64,000 nucleotides of DNA from an uncultured Collinsella sp. (GCA_900541205.1 UQIV01000009.1:9946-73945); one strand, 5' to 3'. Numbered from the stretch's first letter, positions 16,244-24,965 are shown. Notes: generated by a model from the letters alone, not told the origin. Made by a program: numbers and translations.

Positions 16244-18024
16244 TACTCGTTGAGTAGCCTTACGGCTTCGGCGGCCATGTTCTCGACCGTCATGCCGTTC
16301 TGCGCGAGCAGTTCGTTGGGGTCGTAACGGTCGGGGAAGCCCTTGGCGATGCCGAAGGTGCGCGTGCGCAACGGCGTGCATGCCAGATAGCATGCCACGC
16401 GTTCGCCCCAGCCGCCGTCCAAGATGCCGTCTTCGATGGTCACGACAACGCGATGCTCGGCGGCAAGGCTGTCGAGGAACTCGCGGTCGAGCTCGGTTGC
16501 AAAGCGCGGGTTGACGAGCGTGGCCTCGATACCGTACTCGGCAGCCATGCGGTTTACCACGCGCTCGCCCAGCTCAAAGAAATCGCCAAGCGCGAGCACG
16601 GCAACGTCGCGGCCCTGACGCACCACGTTGTAGCGAACGGCGCTGTAGTCGGTGTTCTCGGCGGGCGCAAGGTCGGGACGGCTCACCAGGCCGATGCCCG
16701 GTACGCGGATCGCCACGGGATGCTCGCGGTGGTCGAGCGACCAGCTCAGCATGGACAGATATTCCTCCATGCAGGCCGGCGCCAAGTAGTGCATGTTGGG
16801 AAGACCGCCCAGCATGGAAATATCAAAGAACGAGAGGTGCGTCTCGGACGTGGTGCCAAAGATTGACGCACCAAACACCAAAATGGTTGCCGGGGCGTCG
16901 TTGAGGCACAGATCGTGCCATAGCTCGTCGTAGGCGCGCTGCAAAAACGTGCCGTACACACCAAAGACTGGCTTGGCGCCCGAGCACGCAAGCGCGGTGG
17001 CAAAGGTCACGGCGTGCTCCTCGGCAATGCCCACATCGACGAACTGTTTACCGGCGGCAGTGCGAAGCTCGGGTGTAAAGCCCATGATGTAGGGCGTGGC
17101 GGCCGTGATGCCCACGACCTGCGGATCGCGCTCGATGGCGGCGCTCAGGGCCTCGCCCGTAATGTCGGCATAGGTGCGCGGCGCAGGCTCGCTCGGATGG
17201 CCCGGGCAGAGCTTGCGCCCAGTCGCCATGTCAAAGGGGCCTACGTGATGCCAGCGCTCGGGGTCGTTTTGGGCCGGCTCAAAGCCCTTGCCCTTGGCGG
17301 TGGAGATGTGCAGCACGATGGGATGATCGATATTGCGCAGTTCCTGCAACGCGTCGACGAGGGCCAACACGTCGTTACCGGCGTCCAGATAGCGGTAGTC
17401 GAGCCCCATCGCGCGGAAAACGTTGCGCTCACAGGTACCGTTGCTGGCTCGCAGCTCGGCCAGATTGCGATACAGGCCACCGTGGTTTTCGGCGATGGAC
17501 TGGTCGTTGTCATTGACGACGATGATCAGGTTGCTATCGAGATCGGCGGCATTGTTAAAGCCCTCAAACGCCAGGCCGCCCGAAAGCGATCCGTCGCCAA
17601 TGATGGTGATGACGTTGTACGTATCGCCCGCCAGGTCACGAGCGTGCGCCAGGCCGCAGCCCAGGCTCACCGACGTGGAGGTATGGCCCATGGCGAACAG
17701 GTCGTGCTCGGACTCGTCGGGATTGGCAAAGCCAGAAGCCTCACCATAACGCTCCGGATCGATATAGGTATACGCACGCCCAGTCAGCGCCTTATGGGCG
17801 TAGGTCTGGTGCGACACGTCAAAGACAATCTTGTCGATAGGGGAGTTAAACACGCGATGGAGCGCGACCGTAAGCTCAACGACGCCCAGGTTGGGGGCAA
17901 CGTGCCCGCCGACGGCGGCGGAGCTTTCGAGGATGGCGTGGCGAATCTCGTCGCAGAGCTGCGGGAGCTCGGCACGATTAAGAGCCTTGACGTCCTCGGG
18001 CGTTGTCGTTTGCGTAAGCAGCAT
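16243..18024 (-). CDS. dxs: 1-deoxy-D-xylulose-5-phosphate synthase-like (DXS family)
   Basis: This thiamine-diphosphate enzyme would condense pyruvate and glyceraldehyde 3-phosphate for isoprenoid and cofactor synthesis. Its 593 residues cover all three transketolase-like domains: TPP/metal motif IIGDGSLSGG with NDNDQS, the EEHAVTFA glutamate region, and a C-terminal domain with TIEDGILDGGWG. It differs from classical DXS in two places: DVSHQTYAHK instead of the usual HQAYPHK, and no DRAG motif before the ETH histidine (the region reads FGASIFG). Either a diverged lineage form or a paralogue with another acceptor is possible. It is monocistronic. Confidence 0.82.
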   Translation of the reverse strand: MLLTQTTTPEDVKALNRAELPQLCDEIRHAILESSAAVGGHVAPNLGVVELTVALHRVFNSPIDKIVFDVSHQTYAHKALTGRAYTYIDPERYGEASGFANPDESEHDLFAMGHTSTSVSLGCGLAHARDLAGDTYNVITIIGDGSLSGGLAFEGFNNAADLDSNLIIVVNDNDQSIAENHGGLYRNLAELRASNGTCERNVFRAMGLDYRYLDAGNDVLALVDALQELRNIDHPIVLHISTAKGKGFEPAQNDPERWHHVGPFDMATGRKLCPGHPSEPAPRTYADITGEALSAAIERDPQVVGITAATPYIMGFTPELRTAAGKQFVDVGIAEEHAVTFATALACSGAKPVFGVYGTFLQRAYDELWHDLCLNDAPATILVFGASIFGTTSETHLSFFDISMLGGLPNMHYLAPACMEEYLSMLSWSLDHREHPVAIRVPGIGLVSRPDLAPAENTDYSAVRYNVVRQGRDVAVLALGDFFELGERVVNRMAAEYGIEATLVNPRFATELDREFLDSLAAEHRVVVTIEDGILDGGWGERVACYLACTPLRTRTFGIAKGFPDRYDPNELLAQNGMTVENMAAEAVRLLNE

Positions 18025-18252
18025 CGTTGTGGGTTACTCCATGCGAATCGAGCGTCGGCGCTCCCTCGGCCGACACAATTGCACAAGACAGTCTCGCACA
18101 TTTTGGCGTTTGATATGTGACGGCGGCGCGGTAATTCGCCAACTGGTGGGGCAAAACGTTTTGTCCGATGCCATACTGATATGTTCCATGATGTTTTTAT
18201 CGATTGTGCACAGGCCGTGGCTTGCCGCCGTGAGCCGCTGGAAGGAGGCCGC

Positions 18253-18789
18253 ATGTCCGATACCGTTCGTGCCGAGAAAATCGCGCACGAGGTCGACTAT
18301 GCCGCCCGTCAGCTGGCCCAGGCGGGCCGCTTGGACCTGACGCATGAGTTTATCCAGCATGGTGACGTGACGGTCTATGCACATGTGACTTCGGTAGCGC
18401 GGGCGAGCCTGTCCTTTGCCGAGCGCTTGGGCCGTGCTGGCATTTCGGTCGACCGTGCCTCGTTGCTGCGCGGAGCCTTGCTGCACGACTACTTTCTCTA
18501 TGACTGGCACGACCCCGACCCGAGCCATCGACTGCACGGATTTCGGCATCCATTTTTTGCCCTGGCGCGTGCAGAGGAAGATTTTGAGCTGACGCCGCGC
18601 GAACGGAATATTATCGTGCGGCATATGTTTCCGCTGGTGCCGGTGCCGCCGACGTGTCGTGAGGCTTGGATTGTATGCCTGGCAGATAAATGGTGCGCTC
18701 TGCGCGAGACGGTCGCCTGCCGTCTACCGCGCAAGGACGAGGCGGACGATGACGTGAGTAAAGCATCGAGCGAAAAGAGGAGAGGGTAG
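18253..18789 (+). CDS. HD-domain hydrolase
   Basis: This 178-residue protein has the HD motif ALLHDYFLYDWHD around residue 80, further histidines in RLHGFRHPFFA and a final region IIVRHMFPLVP, consistent with a metal-dependent phosphohydrolase of the HD superfamily. I chose ATG 18253 because AAGGAGG lies just upstream; an in-frame ATG at 18181 is poorly supported. The CmpB-like gene starts three bases after the stop, so the two are co-transcribed. The substrate is unknown. Confidence 0.88.
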   Translation: MSDTVRAEKIAHEVDYAARQLAQAGRLDLTHEFIQHGDVTVYAHVTSVARASLSFAERLGRAGISVDRASLLRGALLHDYFLYDWHDPDPSHRLHGFRHPFFALARAEEDFELTPRERNIIVRHMFPLVPVPPTCREAWIVCLADKWCALRETVACRLPRKDEADDDVSKASSEKRRG

Positions 18790-18792
18790 ACG

Positions 18793-19812
18793 GTGGGGAC
18801 CGCGATCGACATGGCATTTGACGGTGCGACGCTTGCCGCCTGCCCACTCTCGGCACTGGTGCTCTCGTTTGCTTTTTACGGGTTTTGCGGTTGGGCATGG
18901 GAGTCGACAGCGTGCGCCATGCTCAATCACGGACGATTTGCCAACAGTGGCTTTTTGCTGGGGCCGTGCTGCCCAATCTATGGCGCGGGCGGCATTGCCT
19001 GCTGGCTGCTGTTGCGCGGGATTCCGGATGCCTCGAGCCAGTTTGTCGCTGCAGCGCTCGTATGCAGCGTGATTGAGTACAGCGTAGGCGTGCTGTTGGA
19101 AAAAACAACGGGCGCTCGCTTTTGGGATTACTCGCACCTGCCGTTTAACTTGCATGGACGCATCTGTCTGTACTGGGCTTGCGCGTTTGGCTTGGGTGCG
19201 TTGTGTATTTGCCGTTTAGTGGAGCCGGCATTGCTGGGGCTGCTTGGCCATCTGCCGGTGCTGATTGTGCGGCTGTCCGCCTTTATCGTCGCGGTCGCGA
19301 TGATGGTCGACGCGGTGTGCTCGTTGGCGAGCTGGCGCCGCCTGTCCGATCAGCTGGAGCGCGTCCGGGCCGACCTTGCCGACCGCATCAACGAGTCGCT
19401 TGCCGATGCGTCCGACTCTATGCTCGAACGTATTCCCGATTCGGCAATCGACTCAGTGGCACAGACGCATATCCGCAGCCGTGCCGTTAACGCGTGGCTG
19501 GCGGAGCTGGGCGACGCGACGCTCGATGCCCTTCGTGAGAAGGCTTCGATGCCGACATTTATCTCGGATGGTGCTCGCGGCCTGGCGCTTGCCGCCCGCC
19601 GCGTGGCCGATGCCGCGCCGAGCATGCCGCGTCCGTCGCTCAGTCGCCGTCTTGCCGGCAAGCGCATGAGCCGTCCGGTGCCGAGCGTGTCACTCAGCCG
19701 CCGCGACCTACGCTTCTTTAACGCCTTCCCGCGCCTGCGCATCAATCGCTACGAAGGTGTTATTCGAGCAACTAATCTCCGCGACCGCGCCCACGAGCTG
19801 TTTCGGCGCTAG
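18793..19812 (+). CDS. CmpB-like (putative ABC transporter type IV) membrane protein
   Basis: This 339-residue protein has about five transmembrane helices in the first 175 residues, with family-like segments FYGFCGWAWEST, GFLLGPCCPIYGAGG and FWDYSHLPFNLHGRICLYWA. The cytoplasmic C-terminal half (about 150 residues) is rich in Arg, Ala and Leu and ends in a basic tail. It starts at GTG 18793 behind GAGAGGAGAGGG. It is coupled to the HD hydrolase upstream. The family name implies transport, but function is unproven. Confidence 0.85.
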   Translation: MGTAIDMAFDGATLAACPLSALVLSFAFYGFCGWAWESTACAMLNHGRFANSGFLLGPCCPIYGAGGIACWLLLRGIPDASSQFVAAALVCSVIEYSVGVLLEKTTGARFWDYSHLPFNLHGRICLYWACAFGLGALCICRLVEPALLGLLGHLPVLIVRLSAFIVAVAMMVDAVCSLASWRRLSDQLERVRADLADRINESLADASDSMLERIPDSAIDSVAQTHIRSRAVNAWLAELGDATLDALREKASMPTFISDGARGLALAARRVADAAPSMPRPSLSRRLAGKRMSRPVPSVSLSRRDLRFFNAFPRLRINRYEGVIRATNLRDRAHELFRR

Positions 19813-19918
19813 CCGGGACGGGCGCGCTCACGGCTCCCTTGCTCGAGTATTTCCCGTTCGTTTCGCGCCCGTTGCCGCGCCGTTTCCAAGATTGCGGCAC
19901 CGTTTCCGTTCGACAACG

Positions 19919-19936
19919 CGGCGTTTAACAACGCCG
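19919..19936. other. short hairpin upstream of amt
   Basis: CGGCGTT-TAAC-AACGCCG is a perfect 7 bp stem about 75 bases before the ammonium transporter start. It may be the end of the previous transcript or a leader structure. There is no T-run. Confidence 0.5.
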
Positions 19937-20010
19937 TATCTGGTCTACACCAGTTGCCCCTCGGCCGCATTATGGGCGCCGACAACGTTCATGCGACCAA
20001 GGGGGAGCGA

Positions 20011-21288
20011 ATGTACGATACGGGATCGACAACGTTTATGCTCATCTGCACCATGCTCGTGTTTTTAATGACACCGGGTCTGGCGTTTTTCTATGGCGGC
20101 CTGTCCAGGCGCAAAAATGTCATCAACACCATGCTCATGTGCTTTGGCGCCATTGGCCTGGTTGGTGTGCTGTGGATTGTTGCCGGCTGGTCGCTGGCCT
20201 ACGGCGGCGACGGTTCCAGCCCGTTTATTGGAGGCCTTGACCAGCTGCTGTGCTTGCCGGTGCTCAACCAGGTGCTGCAGGCGGCTGAGGGCACCGCGTC
20301 GGACGGTGCCGTCTACCCTCAGATCATCAACATCGCCTTCCAGATGGCATTTGACATGATCACGGCCGCTATCGTCACGGGCAGCCTGGCCGGCCGCGTT
20401 AAGTTTGGTGCCATGGCGGCCTTCCTGGGCATTTGGCTGCTCGTGGTCTATGCGCCGCTCGCCCACATGGTCTGGGGCGGCGATGGCTCCTTTATCGGCG
20501 ACATCATCGGCGCGCTCGACTTTGCCGGCGGCGACGTGGTGCACATTTCGTCCGGTCTTACGGGCCTGATTCTCTGCTTAATGCTCGGCCGTCGTCGCGG
20601 CTTTGGCATGGTGAGCTATCGCCCGCATAACGTGCCGTTTGTGGCGCTGGGCGCCGGGCTGCTTTGGTTTGGCTGGTTTGGCTTTAACGGCGGCAGTGAG
20701 TTTAAGGCCGACGCCGTGGCGGCACTCGCCATCCTCAACACCGTGACGGCCAGCGCGGCGGGCATGGTCTCGTGGCTTGCCGTCGAGCGCGTGCACACTG
20801 GTCGCCCCACGCTGGTGGGCGCTAGCACCGGTCTGGTCGCGGGCCTCGTGGTGGTCACGCCGGGCGCGGGCTTTGTCGAGCCGTGGGCAGCGCTGGTCAT
20901 GGGCCTGATCGTCTCTCCCATCTGCTACCTGGCTATCAGCCATCTTAAGACCAAGTTTGGCTACGACGATGCACTCGATGCGTTTGGTTGCCACGGTATC
21001 GGCGGCATCTTGGGCGGCGTGCTCACGGGCCTGTTCTGCGTGCCGGAGCTTTCGTGGACCGGTAAGGGCGGTCTGTTCTACACGGGCGACGTGTCGCTGC
21101 TCATCTCGCAGATCTTGGGCATTGTGGTGACGGTCGCTATTGTGCTGGTGCTCGATTTGGTGATCGCCGCGGTGGTCAAGGCGCTATTCCACGGCAGCCT
21201 GCGCGTGGACGAGGCCGACGAGGCGCTGGGCCTGGATGCAAGTCAACACGGCGAGAGCGCGTATCCCTCCTTCTCGGGACTCGATTAG
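20011..21288 (+). CDS. amt: ammonium transporter (Amt family)
   Basis: This 425-residue channel/transporter moves ammonium across the membrane. Around eleven helices are predicted, beginning FMLICTMLVFLMTPGLAFFYGG without a cleavable signal peptide. The twin pore histidines are visible in LAHMVWGGDG and FGCHGIGGILGG. ATG 20011 follows GGGGGAG and is preferred over the in-frame ATG at 19954. The PII gene lies 190 bases downstream on the same strand, the classical amt-glnK pairing in which PII plugs the transporter under nitrogen sufficiency. Confidence 0.96.
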   Translation: MYDTGSTTFMLICTMLVFLMTPGLAFFYGGLSRRKNVINTMLMCFGAIGLVGVLWIVAGWSLAYGGDGSSPFIGGLDQLLCLPVLNQVLQAAEGTASDGAVYPQIINIAFQMAFDMITAAIVTGSLAGRVKFGAMAAFLGIWLLVVYAPLAHMVWGGDGSFIGDIIGALDFAGGDVVHISSGLTGLILCLMLGRRRGFGMVSYRPHNVPFVALGAGLLWFGWFGFNGGSEFKADAVAALAILNTVTASAAGMVSWLAVERVHTGRPTLVGASTGLVAGLVVVTPGAGFVEPWAALVMGLIVSPICYLAISHLKTKFGYDDALDAFGCHGIGGILGGVLTGLFCVPELSWTGKGGLFYTGDVSLLISQILGIVVTVAIVLVLDLVIAAVVKALFHGSLRVDEADEALGLDASQHGESAYPSFSGLD

Positions 21289-21330
21289 CAGCTTCCCCAA
21301 GCTCCGCACCTTGCCGTTCAATCGTCGCGC

Positions 21331-21430
21331 GGCTTTCCCAGGCACCCGACCTTGCCCCTCAAACCGTCGCTTGCGTACCGAAGTACGCGGCGCTCCTCTT
21401 TCGGGGCAATCTCGGGCACCTGGAAAACCC
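21331..21430 (+). other. long hairpin between amt and PII genes
   Basis: Arms 21331-21360 and 21400-21430 pair imperfectly through TTTCC, AGG, CCCGA, TTGCCCC and their complements. Inside sits a perfect small hairpin, GCGTAC-CGAA-GTACGC (21373-21388). It could set the ratio of transporter to PII message or act as a partial terminator. Confidence 0.6.
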
Positions 21431-21478
21431 GCGTCATTGAATGACAATTCATTTCTTTGATAAAGAGAGGAATTCACT

Positions 21479-21817
21479 ATGAAGAAGATTACGGCGATCG
21501 TTCGTGCCGAGAAGCTTGAGGTTCTTAAAGACGCGCTGTTTGCTGCTGATGTTCGCGGCATGACCATCAACCAGGTGCAGGGCTGCGGCGCACAGCATGG
21601 CTGGAAGGAATATGTGCGCGGCAACGAGTTGCTTGTCAACACGATCCCTAAGGTGCAGTTCACCCTCATCTGCGCCGATGAGCATGTCGACGGAATTGTC
21701 GACATCATCTGCAACGCCGCCCGCACCGGCGCCGTTGGAGACGGCAAGATTTGGGTCGAGCCGGTCGAGGAAGTCATCCGCATCCGTACCGGCGAGCACG
21801 GTCCCGCCGCGGTGTAG
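21479..21817 (+). CDS. glnK: PII family nitrogen regulatory protein
   Basis: This 112-residue trimeric signal protein senses ATP/ADP and 2-oxoglutarate and controls Amt. The core motifs are MKKITAIVRAEKLEVL, the T-loop RGNELLVNTIPK, and the C-terminal GDGKIWVEPVEEVIRIRTGE. At position 51, where enteric PII is uridylylated on Tyr, this protein has Leu, so that modification cannot occur here. A GAGAGGA site precedes the ATG. It is genetically linked to amt. Confidence 0.94.
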   Translation: MKKITAIVRAEKLEVLKDALFAADVRGMTINQVQGCGAQHGWKEYVRGNELLVNTIPKVQFTLICADEHVDGIVDIICNAARTGAVGDGKIWVEPVEEVIRIRTGEHGPAAV

Positions 21818-21891
21818 AATCGACCGCCTACCATCCGCAACGTTAAAATGCTGCAATGAGGCACAAGACTTGCGTTGTGGATGGACGGATT

Positions 21892-22554
21892 ATGGGTCGT
21901 AATAAATATCCCGAGGAGACTGTCGCGAAGATTCTCGACGCGGCGCTGGAGCTATTCTGCGTACAGGGTTATGAGGGGACGAGCATTCAAGACATCGTCG
22001 ACCGCCTCGATGGCATGACCAAGGGTGCTGTCTATCATCACTTTAAGAGCAAAGAGGAGATTTTCAACGCCGCATTTGATCGGGCAGCGGCTCCGATTGC
22101 TGAGCACCGTCGCGCGACACTCGGTGCTGGCAATATGACGGGAGCTCAAAAGCTCAAACGACTTTATGCGCCCGAGTCCGTCGTTCCGCAAATCGAGCTA
22201 TGGGCTCGCATGCATCCTGCGGCAGATCCGGTAAAAAGCTCGCGGCTGCTGGCGATGCAGTACCAAGGTTCGTTTGACGAGTCGCCCGATGGCAATCTCT
22301 TGCCAGTAATCGAGGAGGGCATCGCCGACGGCTCCATTGCGTGCGAATGCCCGCGCGAAGCAGCGGAGGCCGTATCGTTGTTGGCGAATCTTTGGCTGCT
22401 GCCATTGTTCCGTCCGCTCGAGCCCAAGGAGCGAATGCTTGCTCGCGCACAATGTTTGGCGCAGATGGCGGCCGCGGTGGGGCTTGATTTGGGTAATGAA
22501 GTACTCCAGACAACGGCCCAGATTTGGGACGTATGGAACCGTGCCGGGTGGTAA
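21892..22554 (+). CDS. TetR family transcriptional regulator
   Basis: This 220-residue repressor has the TetR HTH at residues about 8-55 (ILDAALELFCVQGYEGTSIQDIVDRL then GAVYHHFKSKEEIF) followed by a helical ligand-binding domain. ATG 21892 is preferred over the in-frame ATG 21856 because it places the HTH at the usual distance from the N-terminus. Two palindromes with an AAC centre lie just after the stop and just before the MFS gene, so it probably represses that exporter. Confidence 0.9.
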   Translation: MGRNKYPEETVAKILDAALELFCVQGYEGTSIQDIVDRLDGMTKGAVYHHFKSKEEIFNAAFDRAAAPIAEHRRATLGAGNMTGAQKLKRLYAPESVVPQIELWARMHPAADPVKSSRLLAMQYQGSFDESPDGNLLPVIEEGIADGSIACECPREAAEAVSLLANLWLLPLFRPLEPKERMLARAQCLAQMAAAVGLDLGNEVLQTTAQIWDVWNRAGW

Positions 22555-22559
22555 TATAG

Positions 22560-22574
22560 ATACCAACGGTATGT
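22560..22574. promoter_or_regulatory. putative TetR operator 1
   Basis: ATACC-AAC-GGTAT followed by GTAAT. It shares the AAC centre and the TATGTA flank with the stronger site at 22621-22643. Confidence 0.5.
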
Positions 22575-22577
22575 AAT

Positions 22578-22617
22578 TGACTTGAAAAGGGTAGCCACGG
22601 CTGCCCTTTTCAAGTCA
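22578..22617 (+). terminator. 19 bp hairpin between regulator and MFS gene
   Basis: TGACTTGAAAAGGGTAGCC pairs with 22599-22617 with one G-U pair and a very small loop. No real T-run follows. It separates the two operator-like palindromes and may end the regulator transcript. Confidence 0.65.
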
Positions 22618-22620
22618 TTA

Positions 22621-22643
22621 AATACATACTAACAGTATGTATT
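22621..22643. promoter_or_regulatory. putative TetR operator 2
   Basis: A perfect palindrome with arms AATACATACT and AGTATGTATT around AAC lies 14 bases before the MFS ATG, covering the expected promoter/leader. This is the best operator candidate for the upstream TetR protein. Confidence 0.72.
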
Positions 22644-22656
22644 TGGGGGCAGGCTT

Positions 22657-23919
22657 ATGGCTGGGATGCGAAGAATTAGCGTTTCATTGGCGCCAAAAAC
22701 AGTGCGATCTATCAGGCTATTTGGTCTTCTTGTTGCACAGCTGTGTGCGTATTCGATGCTGTCGGCACTGTGCTTTGCGTGTCCGCTTTATTTGTTCGAT
22801 TGCAGCGGCTCCTCAACGTTATATGGCGCCGTCGCGGCGATAGCGTTCATACCGGGCGTGCTCGCGACTCCGGTTGGCGGGATTTTGGCGGATCGGGGAA
22901 AACATCGCGGGGTTCTTGTGGTACTCGGCATTGTTCTGATGGCTGCATCACTGCTGTTTATCCCCATGAAGCGTTCGCTGCCTCTTGCGGTTGTCGTGGC
23001 AGCAATGCTTTGCGTCCAATATGGCATCCAATCGCTGCTGAAACCGATGCTTCAAATTGAGGCGGTGCGCATGACGGGCCAAGAAAAGGTTGAGCGTGCC
23101 ACTGCGTTGGTCTCGCAGATAATCATGATGAGCAATATCTTGGGGCCTGTAGTCGGGACGGCAGTCTATGGGTGCTTTGGTATCGATACTCTATGCGAAA
23201 CCGCGGCGTTGACGTTTACGATTTCAGCCCTGCTGTTCGGGGGCGCACTCAAGCAAAATGCCTCATCTGAAACGATGGGAGACGGCGCGACTCGTACGAC
23301 ACGCCGAAACGATTTTCGGGAGTTGATTCGGTACCTGTCTCAAAACTCATCACTGCTCGTTGTGTTTTTGATTGCGGCTATTTTGAACCTTGCGTTAGTT
23401 GGGTTAACGATTGGTGCTCCCGTTATTGTTGCAAAGCATCTCGGAATGCAGTCATCCTTTGTTGGGATTATTGAGGTGGCAATGGGCTTAGGTGGTCTTG
23501 TCGGAAGTGGTTTGGTCGGTATTTGGCCACATCGTTTTTCCTTCAAGGGCATATGTCGATATGTTGCGATGATTAGTTTTGGAGTCGTACCGATTATTGT
23601 CGCACTACTGAGCGGTCCTGATGAATTAGCGTTTGCCGCGCTTGCGGCCGGCTCGGCATGGGTTATGGCGTGGGCAAGCATTACATCGGTCGAAATCGTT
23701 TCATTCGTTCAGCGGTCAGTGCCAAAGGAACTCTGCGGAAAAGTGCTGGCACTCGTTTATATGACGCTTTCCTGTGCAACGCCTATTGGCCAATTGGTTT
23801 ACGGGCTCGCATATGATCGATGGACACCGGCGATTGTATTCGCAGGCATGTTGGCGGTGCTGACGTTGACGACGGCGCTGTTTAATCGGCTGATAAGTCG
23901 CTTATGGCGAATGTCTTAA
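22657..23919 (+). CDS. MFS transporter
   Basis: This 420-residue secondary transporter has 12 predicted helices. The MFS A-motif-like loop after helix 2 reads TPVGGILADRGKHRG, and the central loop (about residues 200-215) is charged. ATG 22657 follows a GGGGGCAGG stretch. Gene order (TetR regulator, operator, MFS) suggests efflux of a toxic compound under ligand control. Codon use is less GC-biased than neighbouring housekeeping genes. The substrate is unknown. Confidence 0.9.
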   Translation: MAGMRRISVSLAPKTVRSIRLFGLLVAQLCAYSMLSALCFACPLYLFDCSGSSTLYGAVAAIAFIPGVLATPVGGILADRGKHRGVLVVLGIVLMAASLLFIPMKRSLPLAVVVAAMLCVQYGIQSLLKPMLQIEAVRMTGQEKVERATALVSQIIMMSNILGPVVGTAVYGCFGIDTLCETAALTFTISALLFGGALKQNASSETMGDGATRTTRRNDFRELIRYLSQNSSLLVVFLIAAILNLALVGLTIGAPVIVAKHLGMQSSFVGIIEVAMGLGGLVGSGLVGIWPHRFSFKGICRYVAMISFGVVPIIVALLSGPDELAFAALAAGSAWVMAWASITSVEIVSFVQRSVPKELCGKVLALVYMTLSCATPIGQLVYGLAYDRWTPAIVFAGMLAVLTLTTALFNRLISRLWRMS

Positions 23920-23982
23920 GGCGCTGGGGGACCGTGAATTTGCGGAAGCATTGTCTCGCCGCGCCGGAACGCCATTGTTTGG

Positions 23983-24032
23983 GCATGCCTCTCCTTCGTC
24001 TACAATATCGTGCAGACGAAGGAGAGGCATGC
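23983..24032. promoter_or_regulatory. 19 bp palindrome covering the HAD-gene ribosome site
   Basis: Arms GCATGCCTCTCCTTCGTCT (23983-24001) and exact complement (24014-24032) around a 12 nt loop. The right arm contains the GGAGAGG ribosome site and one candidate ATG (24029). In RNA it would block initiation; as DNA it could be an operator. The loop also contains a TACAAT -10-like string at 24001-24006. Confidence 0.7.
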
Positions 24033-24034
24033 TC

Positions 24035-24892
24035 ATGATCAAGATGTTCGCGAGTGACTTAGACGGAACGCTGCTGAACGCCCTGCACGAGGCAGATGGG
24101 ACCATCCGCCGTGCCATTCGCGAGCTGACCGAGGCCGGCCTGCATGTGGTTCCCGCGACCGGACGCTCGACGCTGCCGGTCGGCGAGCATGGCTTTACGG
24201 GCCTGACGCTTGACGCCTGCTGCTCCAACGGATCCATCGTGCGCGACAGTCATGGCGAGGTGCTCAAGACCTGGACCATCGACCCGCAGGTTACCGAGGA
24301 ACTGCTCAAGGCGTTCCCGGACATTTGCTTCGACTGCTCCACGCCCGACGGCATGTTTTCGAGCGGGTCGTTCGAGATGCACCAGGCGGGTTTTAAGAAG
24401 GACAGCCCTATCAAGCGCATCGTGATGCGCGGCATGCGCGCGCGTGGCGGGTATCACGAGGAGCAGTATTTCGATCAGTCGATCGGCGACATCCTGCGTC
24501 ATGACGTGTGTAAGATCAACTGCCGCGTGACCTCGCCCGATCTAGAGCGCGACCTTAAGGCGTATTTGGCCGAGCGCTCGGACCGCGTGGTCAACGCGCC
24601 GTTTGACCCGGTGATGTTTGAGATCACGGACGTGGCGTGCAACAAGGGTGAGAGTGTGGCCTGGCTGGCGGGCTACTACGGTATTGCCGAGGACGAGGTC
24701 GCGGTCTACGGCGACGGCGGCAACGATATCGCCATGCTCAAGCGTTTCCGCCACAGCTACGCGACCAAAAACGCAAGCGAGGCAGCCAAGGACGCCGCGA
24801 GCGCAACTATCGGCAGTTGCATGGTCCACGCCGTCCCCAAACACATGCTCGCCACCATGCGCAAGCAAAACTCTCGCACCGTCATCGAATAA
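24035..24892 (+). CDS. Cof-type HAD family phosphatase
   Basis: This 285-residue cytosolic phosphatase has motif I FASDLDGTLL (nucleophile and acid aspartates), motif II ATGRS, a cap domain in the middle, and motifs III/IV with NKGESVAWL and VYGDGGNDIAMLK. That is the Cof/IIB subclass, usually acting on sugar phosphates or flavin-related phosphates. ATG 24035 was chosen for spacing from GGAG; ATG 24029 is within the palindrome and very near the ribosome site. It stands alone between the MFS gene and the GTGACAAAG hairpin. Confidence 0.9.
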   Translation: MIKMFASDLDGTLLNALHEADGTIRRAIRELTEAGLHVVPATGRSTLPVGEHGFTGLTLDACCSNGSIVRDSHGEVLKTWTIDPQVTEELLKAFPDICFDCSTPDGMFSSGSFEMHQAGFKKDSPIKRIVMRGMRARGGYHEEQYFDQSIGDILRHDVCKINCRVTSPDLERDLKAYLAERSDRVVNAPFDPVMFEITDVACNKGESVAWLAGYYGIAEDEVAVYGDGGNDIAMLKRFRHSYATKNASEAAKDAASATIGSCMVHAVPKHMLATMRKQNSRTVIE

Positions 24893-24893
24893 T

Positions 24894-24920
24894 GTGACAA
24901 AGGGACAGCCCCTTTGTCAC
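24894..24920. repeat. GGGACAG hairpin, stem variant GTGACAAAGGG
   Basis: GTGACAAAGGG and CCCTTTGTCAC pair perfectly around ACAGC. It immediately follows the HAD stop codon and may also terminate it. It shares the AGGGACAG core with the dispersed repeat family but has different arms. Confidence 0.82.
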
Positions 24921-24936
24921 AGGTGACGCTGGTCTC

Positions 24937-24965
24937 TTGAAATACGAACAAACATTCGCATATCT
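24937..24965 (+). promoter_or_regulatory. candidate promoter of the 41-codon gene
   Basis: TTGAAA (24937-24942) and ATATCT (24960-24965) are separated by 17 bases, about 84 bases upstream of the small gene, leaving room for a structured leader. Confidence 0.45.
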
